Source: Aphrocallistes beatrix
Taxonomy: Eukaryota > Porifera > Hexactinellida > Sceptrulophora > Aphrocallistidae
Reading direction: 5' to 3'
DNA: 64,000 nt
Assembly (NCBI GenBank): GCA_963281255.1
Contig: OY725491.1
Coordinates: 4,514,857 to 4,578,856, forward strand
The notes under the pieces were generated by a model that did not search any database, was not told where the DNA came from, and was given only the letters and a program-made list of their open reading frames with translations. Made by a program: the position numbers and the translations under genes. Shown piece by piece: positions 10,193 to 22,419 of the stretch. Positions within the stretch are counted from its first letter, which is position 1; every line of letters starts with the position of its first letter.

Positions 10193-10513
10193 ATGCTAAT
10201 GGAAATGGCGGGCACTCTCCAATGCATGAAAGAACCTCATCCCGGAGGCATCTCATCATCTAAGCAGAGACCTGGGATTAGACAAGAGAAAGAAAAAGAA
10301 GAACTATTCTATTTTAAAAAATCAAGCAAGAATATCCCATCATCTAAGCAGAGACCTGGGATTAGACAAGAGAAAGAAAAGGAAGAACTATTCTATTTTA
10401 AAAAATCAAGCAAGAATATCCCATCATCTAAGCAGAGACCTGGGATTAGACAAGAGAAAGAAAAGGAAGAACTATTCTATTTGAAGCCAAGCAAATTATT
10501 TTTAAACCTTTGA
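10193..10513 (+). CDS. ORF with three in-frame 84-bp tandem repeats
   Basis: A 106-codon frame holding three nearly identical 28-residue units (core SKQRPGIRQEKEKEELFY), with units starting at 10261, 10345 and 10429. The product would be highly charged, Lys/Glu rich and probably helical. Because the unit is a multiple of three and frames differ by only a few substitutions, it may be coding, but there is no conserved domain and no clear gene structure around it. A TTTAG/A acceptor-like site precedes the start, so it could be a terminal exon. Confidence 0.35.
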   Translation: MLMEMAGTLQCMKEPHPGGISSSKQRPGIRQEKEKEELFYFKKSSKNIPSSKQRPGIRQEKEKEELFYFKKSSKNIPSSKQRPGIRQEKEKEELFYLKPSKLFLNL

Positions 10514-10594
10514 AGAAGTGATCGCTTATGAATGTTAACTACTGAATTATTCCAAAATATCACTTTTAATTAAGTTGATGACTATGTTTTCATG

Positions 10595-11170
10595 TCGCTT
10601 ATATATTAAATTATTAAATTTATACTTTGACACCATATTTATATATGCTGGTATTACATTCCTAAGCTCTATTGTGCTTTGTTAATGATATAACGCAGCT
10701 CATGTATTAGTTCAACCGGGGGAGTTGAGCTAGTCAGAATTTCGAAGTTGTCATTAGTCAGAATATCCTTAATTGTCACAAGTCAGAATATATTTTCAGA
10801 CTGTTGTCACAATTCAGAATCTAATTTTAGACTGTTGTCACAAGTCCACATATTTTTCAACAACTGGTCCACAGTGAGATTCCCTATGCTAAATAAAATT
10901 AATACTGTTATTATGACTGCGCAAAGCATGCAAGAAAATTGTTTAAATTAGTCGTAATTATAGCTCGTTGCAGGGTTGGAAAATATAATGATGATTACAC
11001 ACATTTTGGGTACTGATTCAAGCACTTATATTGTTTATATATGTCACTACATAGCCTACTTAATATAAGGCCTGACAGTAAATGTGCCATGGATGAACAA
11101 CAAGATGGGAAATTTTATTTTCTAAAATTCCCTGAATTGGGCTATTAAGTTAACTATGCATCACTAGAAC
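10595..11170. mobile_element. Fragments of the palindromic (foldback) family
   Basis: 10620-10720 matches one arm end of the element at 59099-60171 (shared phrase GCTGGTATTACATTCCTAAGC). About 11050-11090 holds the end motif CATAGCCTACTTAATATAAG. The segments between are diverged or deleted. Confidence 0.55.
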
Positions 11171-11255
11171 TACCAAACATTACTGCCCTGTTACCTTGTT
11201 ATAAAATTATCATGTATAGTGAAAATGTTGATTGGATATCATATTTTAATATTAA

Positions 11256-11430
11256 CAAGCGTGCTTCGCTTGCTTGCGCTGCGCGGCTCGCAGACACTTT
11301 GTGTCCACCGGAGGCACCCTTCGGGCGCCTGGGTGCACATTGATTTATTATAAAGTAGATAACATCTCTAAATACGTCTGTCTTACTGGTATAATCGATA
11401 TCACTCGAAAAATTACAAAATAAGTCAATT
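11256..11430 (-). mobile_element. Helitron family A, 3'-end fragment
   Basis: Shared hairpin 3' end (CAAG on plus) followed by family-A sequence to about 11430, where it switches abruptly into repeat C through an unrelated 60-bp linker. Confidence 0.7.
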
Positions 11431-11496
11431 TTTAGTGCAGCTCCTATAGGGAGATGCCCTTATGGCATGGACGGAGTATCTCGTCCGTCCGTATGT

Positions 11497-12005
11497 ATGT
11501 ATGTCCGTACGCACGCTACTGCGAAATCTAACGGTCCAATTTCTACCAAATTTCGCATGTAGGATCTCTTTATGGTGTAGATGTGCACCTTCAACATTTT
11601 TTCGCAAAATCTCATCACTTCCGGTTTTCTTAAGTATATATTCATATTTTAACACCTCCACTGTAAAGCTTATTTAAAGATAAAGGCAAGATCTCAACGA
11701 CTAATGTAGGGTATTTCACCATATAGGATCTGATTTTCGCGCTTTGAAAGCAATACCATGCATATTTTATGAGTTATTAACATATTGATATATATATGTA
11801 CATATTTACACACCTTTTAAAAAAAGTATCATTTTGAGCTAAAAGTGAGTTCTCAACGACTAATATAGGATATCTAAATATGTAGATTCCGATTTTCACA
11901 CTTAGAATACCCTAAAATGAGTATTTCCCGCTGTATTCCGATATTCACTTTTCATGTTCCTTCGAGTCACTTCCTGGAGCTGCACTATCGGTCTGTCGAC
12001 CGATA
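11497..12005. repeat. Repeat C copy 2, then repeat D
   Basis: 11497-11600 repeats the block at 2347-2450. From about 11690 a diverged unit containing CTCAACGACTAATATAGG occurs twice, ending with GGAGCTGCACTATCGGTC near 11995. That terminal block recurs inverted at 18480 and 26140, so it is a dispersed element of unknown class. Confidence 0.6.
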
Positions 12006-12072
12006 TTTTTTTGTTTTTAGTGGAGCCATAGCAGTTTTTTCAATAAATTCGTTACAGATATATATATATATA

Positions 12073-12995
12073 CAAGCACGCTTCGCTTGCTTGCGCTGCG
12101 CGGCTTACGGACACTGTGTGTCCGCAGAGTCGCCCTGCGGGCGCCTAGAATCACTCAATCTAACATATTTTGGAATTATTTCCTTTATATAACTATTGTA
12201 AACAAAGGTCGACAAATAATTTCTTATATGGATCTGAAAATATGATATTCGAAATCTACACCCCTGAAAACCCCATGACAACCGTTGAAAGCAAGTTTCT
12301 AGCATTTTTTTGAGATTTGTTTACTTTATGTATCTAATGTAAACAAAAGTAAACAAATAATTTATCATATAAATCTGAAAATATGATATTCGAAATCTAC
12401 ACCCCTGAAAACCCCATGTCAACCATTGGAAGCTAGTCTCTAGCCTATTTTGTAATTTGTTTACTTTATGTATCTATTGTAAACAAAAGTAAACAAATAA
12501 TTTATCATATAAATCTGAAAATATGATATTCGAAATCTACACCCCTGAAAACCCCATGTCAGCCGTTGGAAGCTAGTCTCTAGCATTATTTTCAAAATTC
12601 ATCAAATGGTGTGAAAATATGTATATAAAGGTGTGAAAATATATAGATAATTTTTTTATTGCCATACACTATAATACATTTAAGCGATCAAACATAAGTT
12701 GTGGCTTTGAAGTATTAATAACAATGACGATATACGTATTGTAGTGTTGTACTTGTATAATGATTTCTATTGTGATAGTGTAGGTCATTTATTTAGTATA
12801 GAAAAGGTGTGAAAAATTGTTTTCCATTTTTTTTGCAGAGGTGTGAAAATTTCGCTTAGATCTTAGAACTTAATCGTAGATTCATCATTTGAAACCTACA
12901 TGCCAATTTTCGTATCTCTACGACTTGCCAATTCTTCAATCAATTCGAACAAACAAACAAACAAACAAAAAATCCTAGCATTTTAATATATAAGA
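12073..12995 (-). mobile_element. Helitron family B, copy 1 (full length)
   Basis: On the minus strand the copy starts TCTTATATATTAAAATGC and ends in the hairpin-rich GCGAAGCGCGCTTG-type 3' end, between host A and T, as Helitrons insert. The interior contains about 140-bp tandem units with the phrase GATATTCGAAATCTACACC. It encodes nothing, so it is non-autonomous. Confidence 0.8.
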
Positions 12996-13094
12996 TATAC
13001 AGTGGAAGTATCAAGTTTTTAGAAATCCATTACTTGAAGTAATTACAACTTTTTATCGTTCGTAACAGGTCCTGAAATAACACATAAAAAGGTG

Positions 13095-13347
13095 AAAAAG
13101 GTGTTGGCCGTTTTAGACAGGTAGTGGCCGTTTTAGACAGGTAGTGGCCGTTATAGACAGGTGATGGCCATTATACACAATTTTAGGGTCAGTAAGGGAC
13201 TACAAACGGGTGGCCACTGGCCGCGTTGAGCAGGTAACCGCTATACACAGGTTCAATATTATTTGAATTTCGGACGGGACTGTTCATTGGTGACCGCTAT
13301 AGACAGGTGACCATTATATAGAGTGGCCGTTATAGCAGGTTCGACTG
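13095..13347. mobile_element. MITE fragment with GGTCACC/GGCCGTTATA repeats
   Basis: Short repeats of GGCCGTTATAGACAGGT type, ending GCAGGTTCGACTG at 13347. It is the inverse of the element beginning CAGTCGAACCTGC at 54486. The opposite end is missing here. Confidence 0.6.
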
Positions 13348-13349
13348 TG

Positions 13350-13730
13350 TATATATATATATGTAATGAATTGATTGAAGAAACTGCCAGGCGCAGAATG
13401 CTGATTTTTGACATGTGGGGGTCTTTTGGCTATGGCTCCACTAAGTTGTGAGCTCAGACGAAAATGTCGACTCATCATGGAATTCTGTCACCTTTTTATA
13501 ATTAGAAATTTCAGGTTTTCGACCATAACTCAGTCATTTTAAGCAATAGAAGGCTGAAATTTTAATAGAATGTGTATATTAATATACTTCACATATGATA
13601 CAACCATCCTCAAAAAGTGATGACTCATCACTGTTATGACGTCATCATTACGCATCAAAAAATTTTTAAAAATTGACAAATTTCGTGATTTTTCGTGCAT
13701 TATCGATTATAATAGTAGGACAGACGTACT
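13350..13730 (+). mobile_element. Helitron family A, internal fragment
   Basis: Family A body in plus orientation from GAATTGATTGAAGAAACTGC to the CAGACGTA block. Both Helitron ends are missing. Confidence 0.7.
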
Positions 13731-13894
13731 GCCACTTCCTGTTGTGTGATGCCGCGTTTTCCCACAACACTATGCATATCATATTTACATTAGCAAATAT
13801 TCCTCTGTATCTACTCACAGTCTATTTAATGAAACATACGTAAAACAACACGACATCTAAAAAATACAGTACTTACAGCATAGAATAAATATCC

Positions 13895-15027
13895 TTAGTC
13901 AATGAGGAGCGGGTTAGTAAGGCTGGGAGTGAACCTGGTACGTACTCTCCCGAATCGATATCTCAGTTGTTTCCAAAGCTTCACACCAAAAAATGCAGCA
14001 GTCACCATGAAATACTGTGAACCGACCAACACGTGAACTATTGCTAGCAATACTGTTGTGATACCTACGAGCGCATCATTACTGATATTTAGGGACTCGA
14101 TCTGTGACTTCGTGATTAGTAATGGATTGTAGACAGGTGTTCCATAGAGGTGGTGGAATAGGCAAGGCCCGTAATGAACTGTTATATCATATAAGAAAAA
14201 GTATCCATCAGGAGATCACATAAAATTAAGCATATAAAACCTATTCCCACTATACTAGTAATTATTGCGAAATGATAACAGATCTTGATCGATCTCTTGA
14301 CAGCTTCACTGCTCGAACTTCGAACCTTAAACTCATTTGTTCTCCATCTCAGAGTTTTGTAAAAGTTGCCAGTTTGTTTAGTCCACAAACCAAAATAAAC
14401 AGATTGGATTATTGGCTCGAATATTCTTTGTAGTATGAATAATTGCTTGATTGACCCTGTGACGATTATAAAAACTCCAGTTATGCACGAAAATGAGAGA
14501 ATTTGTTTTATAAACCTAGACGAGTCACCATTGATATCGTGATACGTGACATCTAGATATTTAATGAGACATGTTCCAAATGCTAGAGAAAGTGATAACC
14601 CTACTTGCCCCAATGAAATCAGGACAGATGCAATCGGACTTGCAATTATAACTCTCAAATCAATGCTAGATATATGACTCGCATTATTGCAATTGTTAAT
14701 TATGCCATAGTTTGGTTCTAAGAAAGAAACCACAACACCTAATTCATAACATACCACTCCAATCATTTCAGCTACGTTGATCGCTAACAGAAGCACGTAC
14801 TTGATAATTTCTATCTTATAATGGAGCGCTTCCTCTGAAGAGTTGCCGAGTAAGTCAGTTTTGGCCTCTTCTATGGCCCCATGGTAGACCCCAGCATAAT
14901 AATGAATCCTTTTCACAAAGTAGACATCCCACAACACAGTTACTCCAATGACAAGGCAGAAGTACAGAAACTGGGCGATATTTAAAGGGTGGTCGATTGT
15001 AGTTTCAAAATAACTTAGCATCTTCAA
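13895..15027 (-). CDS. Multi-pass (seven-TM-like) membrane protein, family 7TM-X copy 1
   Basis: Exon 1 is 15027-14220 and exon 2 is 14178-13895, with a predicted 41-nt intron (GTGATC...ATAACAG). Without it the frame ends at 14182. Spliced length is 363 residues, within one residue of the paralogue at 24158-25252, and the segment across the junction has the same length as the uninterrupted paralogue (both reach P-x-x-N after the same count). About seven hydrophobic segments: near residues 15-40, 75-105, 125-160, 170-215 (two), 240-265 and the C-terminal third. The shared C-terminal signature is LWKxL followed by a basic VR stretch. The start is the first ATG of the frame (MKMLSYFET). Function is unknown; a receptor or channel-like role is only a guess from topology. 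Confidence 0.65.
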
Positions 15028-16561
15028 GATACGATGAAGAAACTATATGCTGATAAAATATATCATAGATTTGTTATATTCCTAATTTAAAAATACTTTT
15101 ATACTTATTGGAAATGCTTTGTCGAGGGAGAAATTTTCACCGTGATCTATTTAATAAAACAGTCAAGTATATTGAGTTTAACCCGGGTTTAACCCAAGGG
15201 GTGGGTTAAACTTGCGAACCTGATGTAATACTATATTATTTCCATTGTGCTCGAAATTATCCTATTATGTATATCCAAAACTTGTTTTACATATTCAATT
15301 AGTACTTAATTAGAATTTTGGTAGAGAACTATTCTTAGGGGTGTGAGCGGATAATCTACTGCATTCTTTATTAAGTATTGGATTCAATATATGTTTTAAA
15401 ATGTTGGGAGAGTAGTTATACATTGCTCAATGCAATCGTCTATGTTATGTGTTATTACTCAAACAGTTCTCCATTTCATCATCTTCCATGAATTGGATGA
15501 AGATCTGGAAAATACTCAGGACCAGCCGGTCCGGCCATGGCTCTACCAATAATTAGGTCCGGTTCAATAGATTTAGCCGGTCCAGTTGAACATTTACTGT
15601 GAGATATTTTTCAAAAAGTTATTGTGATTGTATTGATGATGCGAATTCAATTTAAAATTTTACAGAACCAAATTAATGAGTGTATTAAGTTATAACATAA
15701 GTACATTTTGACCCTCTGTCATGTTAGATCCCCAGCTTTTATATTACTTTTCAAAAATTGAACGTCTATAGTAGCCTTATAAAGGAGAATGCAGAAATTT
15801 AATTGATTTAATTATTATAAGTATCAATCAAATACAGAACGAGATGGGGCATCGTAAAAAGAGCGACAGATCAACTCATTTTTTCAATCTATAATACTAA
15901 AGTATAGAGCGTACCCACCATGTTCAGGAATAAGCCCACCTCATAGGCATAGGCTCTGGTAGGAGTTGTCGAAGGATATTATTTTCTATTAGCCATAATA
16001 CAATTTGTCTAAAATATCCCTACCAATCATCCCAGCCTAAAGGCCCTACCATTCCTCATCCCTAGTCTACGCCCTGCATCTTGCTATCAGAACCTAGTTA
16101 CACTAATTTGAGAGTGTCCTAGGAATTATCTTATACCTCTAGTATGACAAAATTAGAAGAATCTGAGTAATAATAATACTCGTATAAATGTTGTCAGCTT
16201 CCAGAGGCTTAGTTCCTGAACCACGCTAGGGACTTACTGCGCCTGAGCCCCCCAACCCCCCAGCTGGTAAGTTTGTCCCTCCAATCAAAAAGTGTTCCTA
16301 GCCAATGCATACATGCAAAGTAACATTATCCTTACATTCAATAAATATAGTCGGGAATGCTTACTCATCATGAGTGATGACGTGATTGTCTTATGAATCA
16401 AAGGTTTAGTAGAGACAATTGAGGTTCTAAAGATATGAAAGAAGAGATGAATTCAGGAAAAACATAGCATAGTAGTAGTTAACAATTTTATTAACAAATA
16501 TATACAGACTAATATACTCATTACACTCATTGTCCACTTATTTCATTCGACCGAAATACAT
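15028..16561. other. Intergenic region with small repeat fragments
   Basis: 15175-15225 carries TTTAACCCGGGTTTAACCC-type sequence like the ends of the hAT element at 42439-43258. A GGTCCGG-rich patch lies at 15520-15590. No gene recognised. Confidence 0.4.
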
Positions 16562-17475
16562 CTATCGGCTCCATAATTGTACACTGGAGTGATCCTGGTG
16601 GTAAAAATCCCGAGTTGGAAGTCTGAAAAGATGATAACCATTTGCTAGTATACGGTTAGCAACATCGTTGTCTTCATACCCCCACTTCCCCTTAAACTTT
16701 GTTGTTTCCATACCTCCTACCCTCTCCCAGTCTGACTTGAATAAACTTGCAAGACAGAAACCTCCAGTAGAATAGATTCCCTTGTATGCGTCGGTGAATG
16801 AAATACAGCAGCCAAAATAGAATACGATAGGAGCAAATCCAGAATAGCCTTGAAACGTGTGCTTACGGATGGTGTCAGGGAGATGAGAAGGAATGTAGAG
16901 GGATCGACAGTGAATATAATGTTGTCTGGGTTACTCACACTGCCAATTCCGAGGTTTATTGCAGTAGTCCTCTCAAAAGGTCCATCCATTTCTATGATAG
17001 ACTAGTGTTTCAGTTTGCTCTGACGCATCAGAGTTGTAGCATCAATATTAGGAGATTCATAGTTAACAATTATTATACCGAAATCCTCATCTCTCGTTTC
17101 AACGTAGATCCGTTCCATGTTCTGAACAAACTCTCGCAACATGTGTGGGAGATTGCGATGTGTTACGAGAAAGTGGATGAAAGTGTTTCTGTGCATCTTC
17201 ATAGCTGTAGGGCGACATAGAATATCTTGAGGGAGAGAAGTGTGTCCTAATACAACATACTCTGATATCAACAGTTCTCTGTCACTCAATCCATCAACAT
17301 TAACCAAAACTTCTATGAGATAGAGGTCTCCATTGGTAGGATCCACCAGTCTCTCCATGTTAATGAATCGAGACAGTCGTACATTCTTGTAAGAGGAGCG
17401 TAGCTGATCCATGAAGATATATATTAACTTGTTTTTATCACTAGAAGGGATCATGGCATTAATTCCATAGTTCAT
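16562..17475 (-). pseudogene. Chondroitin GalNAc-transferase-like protein, broken
   Basis: Minus-strand reading from ATG 17475, directly after an acceptor-like TTATCTTGTCAG. The N-terminal part includes TFIHFLVTHRNL and DEDFGIIIVNYE. An in-frame TAG at 17002-17004 interrupts it, after which the same frame resumes with EMDGPFERTTAINLG and reaches IIFTVD near 16905, the position of the DxD nucleotide-sugar motif. There a 1- or 2-base shift moves the frame; it then reads GGFCLASLFKSDWERVGG and GKWGYEDNDVANRIL, the last matching the WGxEDxD motif of chondroitin synthase/GalNAcT glycosyltransferases. The stop is at 16562. The family normally acts in the Golgi on chondroitin. No signal anchor is seen, so the N-terminus is missing or in another exon. 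Two breaks suggest a pseudogene, unless both are sequence errors. Confidence 0.65.
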
Positions 17476-19608
17476 CTGACAAGATAACTCACAGTGGTTT
17501 GTTTATCTAGTGTTGTGGTTCCTAACCTGGGTCCTCGGAACATATCAGATTTAATTAAACGGTCTGAACTTTTGAGTATGCTTTATGTACACATTATTAT
17601 TTAGTATCTACGTATGATAGAACTAATAAGTGGGTACACAGTACTAAAATTAGTGCTGGTGTCCAGCCGGCCGTAATTATTCCTCAAACACTTGAATTTT
17701 CGAATATACAAATATATGGGGGAGCTACATCTGACAGTTGTATGCTATTGTCGGTCCACGGAGTGCAGAAAATAGTCCATGGCAAAAATAAAGTTGAAAT
17801 TGGCTGGTCTTTGCAGACTTTTCTAAACTATTGGAAAATCAACATTTTTGGTAAACGTATGCAAATTTTTTCTATATTTTAAAAGTTAACTAATTCATTT
17901 AAAAAAGTGAAGAAAAATCGATAATTTAATTTTAGAATAATTAAACATCTCAAAGATTAGAGCAATTTGTCTACCCAAAGCAGTTTAACAGCTGCATACG
18001 ATATTTACCTATATGCCCACTAAAATATTTTGCCAATATTTCTTTCAATAAATGACTAATTCATTAAATATTCATGACTTGGTCGCCTAATTAGGCAACT
18101 ATGCATGATATTAATGATTCATTGTAGATTTCTAGTTATCGGTGAATTCCAACTGAAAAGGAAACCATTTTTAATTAGGCTTGTGCAAATAAACCTTAAA
18201 AATTTCTCAGATTATACGTAAGTATGTTATAAGATTATATTATCTAAAGTTATCTAACATTTTAAGGTTTTTAAATGGCTGGCAGAAATCCGCGATACAG
18301 CCTCAGATCATAGCAATTCGACAGGCTACGGTTGTTCCATGGTTGAAGGGCTTGTTTTGGAGACAGACTGATAATCCAGCTTCATTGAAATTTATCCGAC
18401 TTGAGAAAGAGTCATTAATTTCATTATCTTTCAAAATCCTGAAACTTTGACAGTGTTGACTTTTAAAATGTCGGAGACCGATAGTGGAGCTCCAGTAAGT
18501 GACTCGAGGGAATGTGAAATGTGAATATCGGAATGTGACACATTAAATACCCTATATTAGCCGTTAAGAACTCACTTTTAACTTTAAATAATAATTATTT
18601 CAAAATGTGTGGAAATATTTAAAGTAAAACTCGGTTAGTACGTAGGTACTTGGGATAAGACATACTTTGGCTTAGTACGTACTCGTTTTTTCTGCCCCAA
18701 AATTTGTTTAATATATAGATTCCTATGCAATATCAACTCGTTTAGTTTGTACTACTTAGAGTATGTACTTTTTCCCGCTTCCCACAGCGGTACTCTTATC
18801 CGAGTTCTACTGTATATCAATATGTTTAGAATTTCATAAAATGTTAACATTATTACTTTCAAAGTTCGAAAATCGTTTCTATATTGCGAAATACCCTACT
18901 TTAGTCGTTGAGATCTTACTTATATCTTTAAACAAAGCTTTGCAGTGGAAGTATTAAAATATGAATATGCACTTATAGAAACCGGAAGTGATGAGATTAT
19001 GCTAGAAACTTATTGATTGTACAAACCTATACTAAAAAGATTAGACTGTTAGATTTCGCGGTAGTGAGTGTGTGGACACTATCTGTATGCGAAAATTATA
19101 TGTGTGTACGAATACCTTTGGGGGGAGTGTATTATACATATTTACTCTACGACACAAATAAAACGACCATGTGAGATAATCGCGTAAATTTTGTATTTTA
19201 TATCATAATAATTACATATTCAGATCTATAATTTTATAATTTCGCTCCATTATCTATAGTCACACAGTTGCTTTGCTTTTAGATATCATGTAATGCAATA
19301 TGTATTCAACATTTTATCCTAATTTATTTCAATTGTTTGCAATATAATACTACTTAATTCTAGAAAATTTACTTGAATTATCCCAAATCAAATCAGATTC
19401 ACATAGCTATTAAATCATTGATAAAGAAATACAGTACAAATCACATCGATGAATAAGTATAGGATATCTTTTAGAAGAAACATTTTGATGAAGTAGTGAC
19501 AAGAATCATGATATTTGAAGCAGCAAATACTCGTAGGGTATTAATTAAGTTCAACAATTGCTTTTGGTTGGCATTGGATTGGAAACTTTGAGTAGGAATG
19601 CAGAATTA
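17476..19608. other. Intergenic region with diverged repeats
   Basis: 17506-17540 has a GTGGTTCCTAACCTGGGTCC phrase typical of hAT ends. 18480-18600 is a repeat D copy (GACCGATAGTGGAGCTCC). 19030-19080 resembles repeat C. Otherwise AT-rich with no supported gene. Confidence 0.4.
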
Positions 19609-19914
19609 CCGTATTTCCCTGAATAAGCGCCGGGGCTCGGATAAGCGTCGGACGCCGGGGCATTTTAGTTCTCTGAACATCATATCAAACTAGTATTCTC
19701 AGCAGTGGAATAGATAGAAGTGCTTTTTGAAACATTACATTATCCTTTTTTAATAGAACTAACATTCTCAGTTGTGGCAAAAATAAAAGTGCCAGTCAAT
19801 CTAGTAAACAAAAAGAAGAGCGCCGGTCAAAATAGCGAATGAAAAGAATAAGCGCCGGGCCTAAAGGGTGCACGAAATAAATAAGCGCCCGGGCGCTTAT
19901 TCGAAGCAATACAG
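19609..19914. mobile_element. MITE with AATAAGCGCC repeats, copy 1
   Basis: Ends CCGTATTTCCCTGAATAAGC and the inverse of CTGTATTGCTTCGAATAAGC, with TA on both sides (19607-8, 19915-6). The interior repeats AATAAGCGCCGGG. A TA duplication suggests a Tc1/mariner/pogo-type MITE. Confidence 0.8.
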
Positions 19915-20481
19915 TAATTCAGTACCAATCCTAAAATGTCACCTTCCCTTGGAATCACATTTGCTTAAGAGATATTTTCCTGGAAGAATTATAATACCTG
20001 GATCTATGGAAAGAGTAATGATGACTTCTTGTACTTGTGGTTATTTCGAGTCATGGTAGCTTTGCAATTATTATATGTATAGATATTTTACTCCATTGAT
20101 TAGTCTAATAGTGCTAAGTTGACTAATTCATGAATTATGAATAATTCGAATAATTCATTATTTATCAAGCTTCAGATGAATTATTCAAAAGTTTTTTTAC
20201 AATCGTAATATATTAAAGAAGGACAAATTAATAAAGGAATTATTTCCAGAATTAAAAACATCAAAAAGATACCAAAGTTTGCCTCAAACCAAACAGCCCA
20301 TTAGGTCCCGCGTTGCCATGTGAGTATAGTTGACACAGGTATTGCTAAATGCAACAAGTTTATATATTCTTACTTTGCAGGGCGGAACTTTGCTGTCTAG
20401 ATAGTAACTGCTCGGGGAGGTGGAGGGAACCTGGGTACCCTTTTGATATTTCTTTCGTAGCTATTTAAATAAGTATCATAA

Positions 20482-21560
20482 TTTTGTGTGTACTATTCCT
20501 CATCAAGAATCGAAAATTGTTGTAATTTGCAAGTCGATTTAGATTATCTTAATAACTGGTCGAAATTAAATTATATGCCAATAAACTTTGATAAATGTTG
20601 TGCGTTGAATCTGCATAAAAGGAATGGTGACCAACAATATACTCTGGAAGGTAATGTTATCCACTCAATTGTGGCATTAAATTAAGTTGGGGTTAAGTTA
20701 AATAACTCTCTTAACTGCTCTCATCATATCGCAGAAATAACAAGCGAGGCTAATAGACTGTTTGGTTATATGAAAATAACATTTCGCTTCTTACTCCCAA
20801 GATATTTAAAAAGATTTATAAGTCTTTGATCCTAACAAAATTTGAATATGCCTGCCAGGCCTGGAGACCTTACTTGAAGAAAGACATTCACAAGTTAGAG
20901 AAAGTCCAAAAAAGAGCAACTAAATGTGTACAAGGACTCGCTAAATTAGCTTATTATGAGAGGTTATCTATTTTGAGACTAACTTGTTGGAGGGCGGATA
21001 TGATATTACTCTGGAAGTATATGAATAACCTGGTTGAAATCAACTTTAAATTCTCCATCTTTAAATGATAGACTATTGGAACAACTTAATATAAGAAAGC
21101 ATCCATACATGAATATTCACAACGGATAACTTCTGGATTATACTAGGAATAGTGATGTTTTACAATTTTGTTGCGAATTGTTAATGATAACTCATAGAAA
21201 TTGAGATTTTAGCTCAATGAAAAATATTTAATTTCGTCAAAATAAATGAATTCTGTATTTAGGTCAGACAAAGAAAGAAAATTCCTGCTTCAAGGTAAAG
21301 TATTCACACTCACAATTACCATCAAATTTGTTTATATGATAAATCAGTAAATTAAAAAGAAGTACCCTAGTATCTGTTGAAGTATGATCGCAATCCGTAT
21401 ACTACATGGATATAATTTCTGGCCATTCTGTTACAAATGAGATGGAAGTGTGTATGTTTCTTTTGGAAACGATGACACAAAAATCTACTTTCGCGACTAT
21501 ACAATATACTGTATGTACTTCTTTAACATAGAACCACATTAGTATAAATACATAGACGTA
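20482..21560 (+). pseudogene. 5'-truncated non-LTR retrotransposon (RT C-terminus and tail)
   Basis: Plus-strand translation in two frames gives the C-terminal part of a LINE reverse transcriptase: LNNWSKLNYMPINFDKC (thumb/post-palm), then LTKFEYACQAWRPYL and KLEKVQKRATKCVQGL, all classic jockey/CR1-type signatures. The YADD site lies upstream and is absent. An in-frame stop and frame change occur near 20685. The 3' region to about 21515 is repeated in inverse orientation at 61415-61830, so both are copies of one family. Confidence 0.8.
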
Positions 21561-21599
21561 TATTTATTTGCTCTTTTTTCACGATGCTAAACTTTTTGG

Positions 21600-21950
21600 A
21601 TGAAAAACAATTTTACTATTGTCGTCTACTTTTTTTATAAAATGGAACCCAAACGAACAGCAACGCTCTATGCCCCTATCGGGTCATCTATTATCCTACC
21701 GATCCAATTCAACTCCCAAGACACATCACACCGTCTCTGGTGCAAGGGGAAGGAACCACTAGGACAGAGTAGTCCTTTCCTTACGATCTCCTGCATCCAG
21801 GAGAACTATGCCACCTACACGCTCTTGTATCGATATAATGAGGAGAGATCCAACTGTGAGATATTCGAGCTCAATTCTCTATCTCAGGATATCTACGGAA
21901 GAGAAATCATTGCTCAATTCGATCCATCCAACTACCAACCTCCTGATTAG
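21600..21950 (+). CDS. Unrecognised ORF, possibly a gene 3' exon
   Basis: A 116-codon frame (or 102 from the ATG at 21642, MEPKRTATLYAP) with balanced amino-acid composition and noticeably higher GC than its flanks, ending DPSNYQPPD. It has four cysteines and a beta-rich look (APIGSSIILPIQF, LWCKGKE), loosely like an Ig-type domain, but I cannot assign a family. No splice partners were identified. Confidence 0.35.
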   Translation: MKNNFTIVVYFFYKMEPKRTATLYAPIGSSIILPIQFNSQDTSHRLWCKGKEPLGQSSPFLTISCIQENYATYTLLYRYNEERSNCEIFELNSLSQDIYGREIIAQFDPSNYQPPD

Positions 21951-22419
21951 CTGATGTATGGTGTCTTCCGTAGGCTGATACGCTTGTCTCTTCACTAACA
22001 GAGAAAGCAGTGGGTCAAGTATAGTATTACTTCCCCTATTCATTACATGTATGCTACTTGGTCTTTTAATTAATTATTATTGCTGTGTATTTGTGCCGAT
22101 ACTAAATGAAAATATAGGGATACCCCGTTCGAAAAAATTTACCTGACGTAAAAAAACACCTTTTTTACTGTAAATTTCCTTTTTACTGTTAACTCCATTG
22201 TATTACTGAGTGGTCTACCATCTAATCGTTCTTGAAGTTAACTCCACCATCTGTAGGTCTGTATAAAATTACGAATTCAACTCGATTTCGTCGGACAATT
22301 CGGGGTTATTAAAGTCATCCAGAAATTGTATTATGATATCAAATAATTCAATAAACCGTTTTAAGCAGTTTCCCTTCGATAGTCATCTGACTTCTGTGTG
22401 AAGGAGAAGTCGTTCTCAT

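Noticed and set aside
12230..12600. CRISPR-like regular direct repeats in Helitron family B
   Set aside because: The 140-bp units are contiguous tandem repeats without unique spacers, lie inside a eukaryotic Helitron, and have no cas genes nearby.
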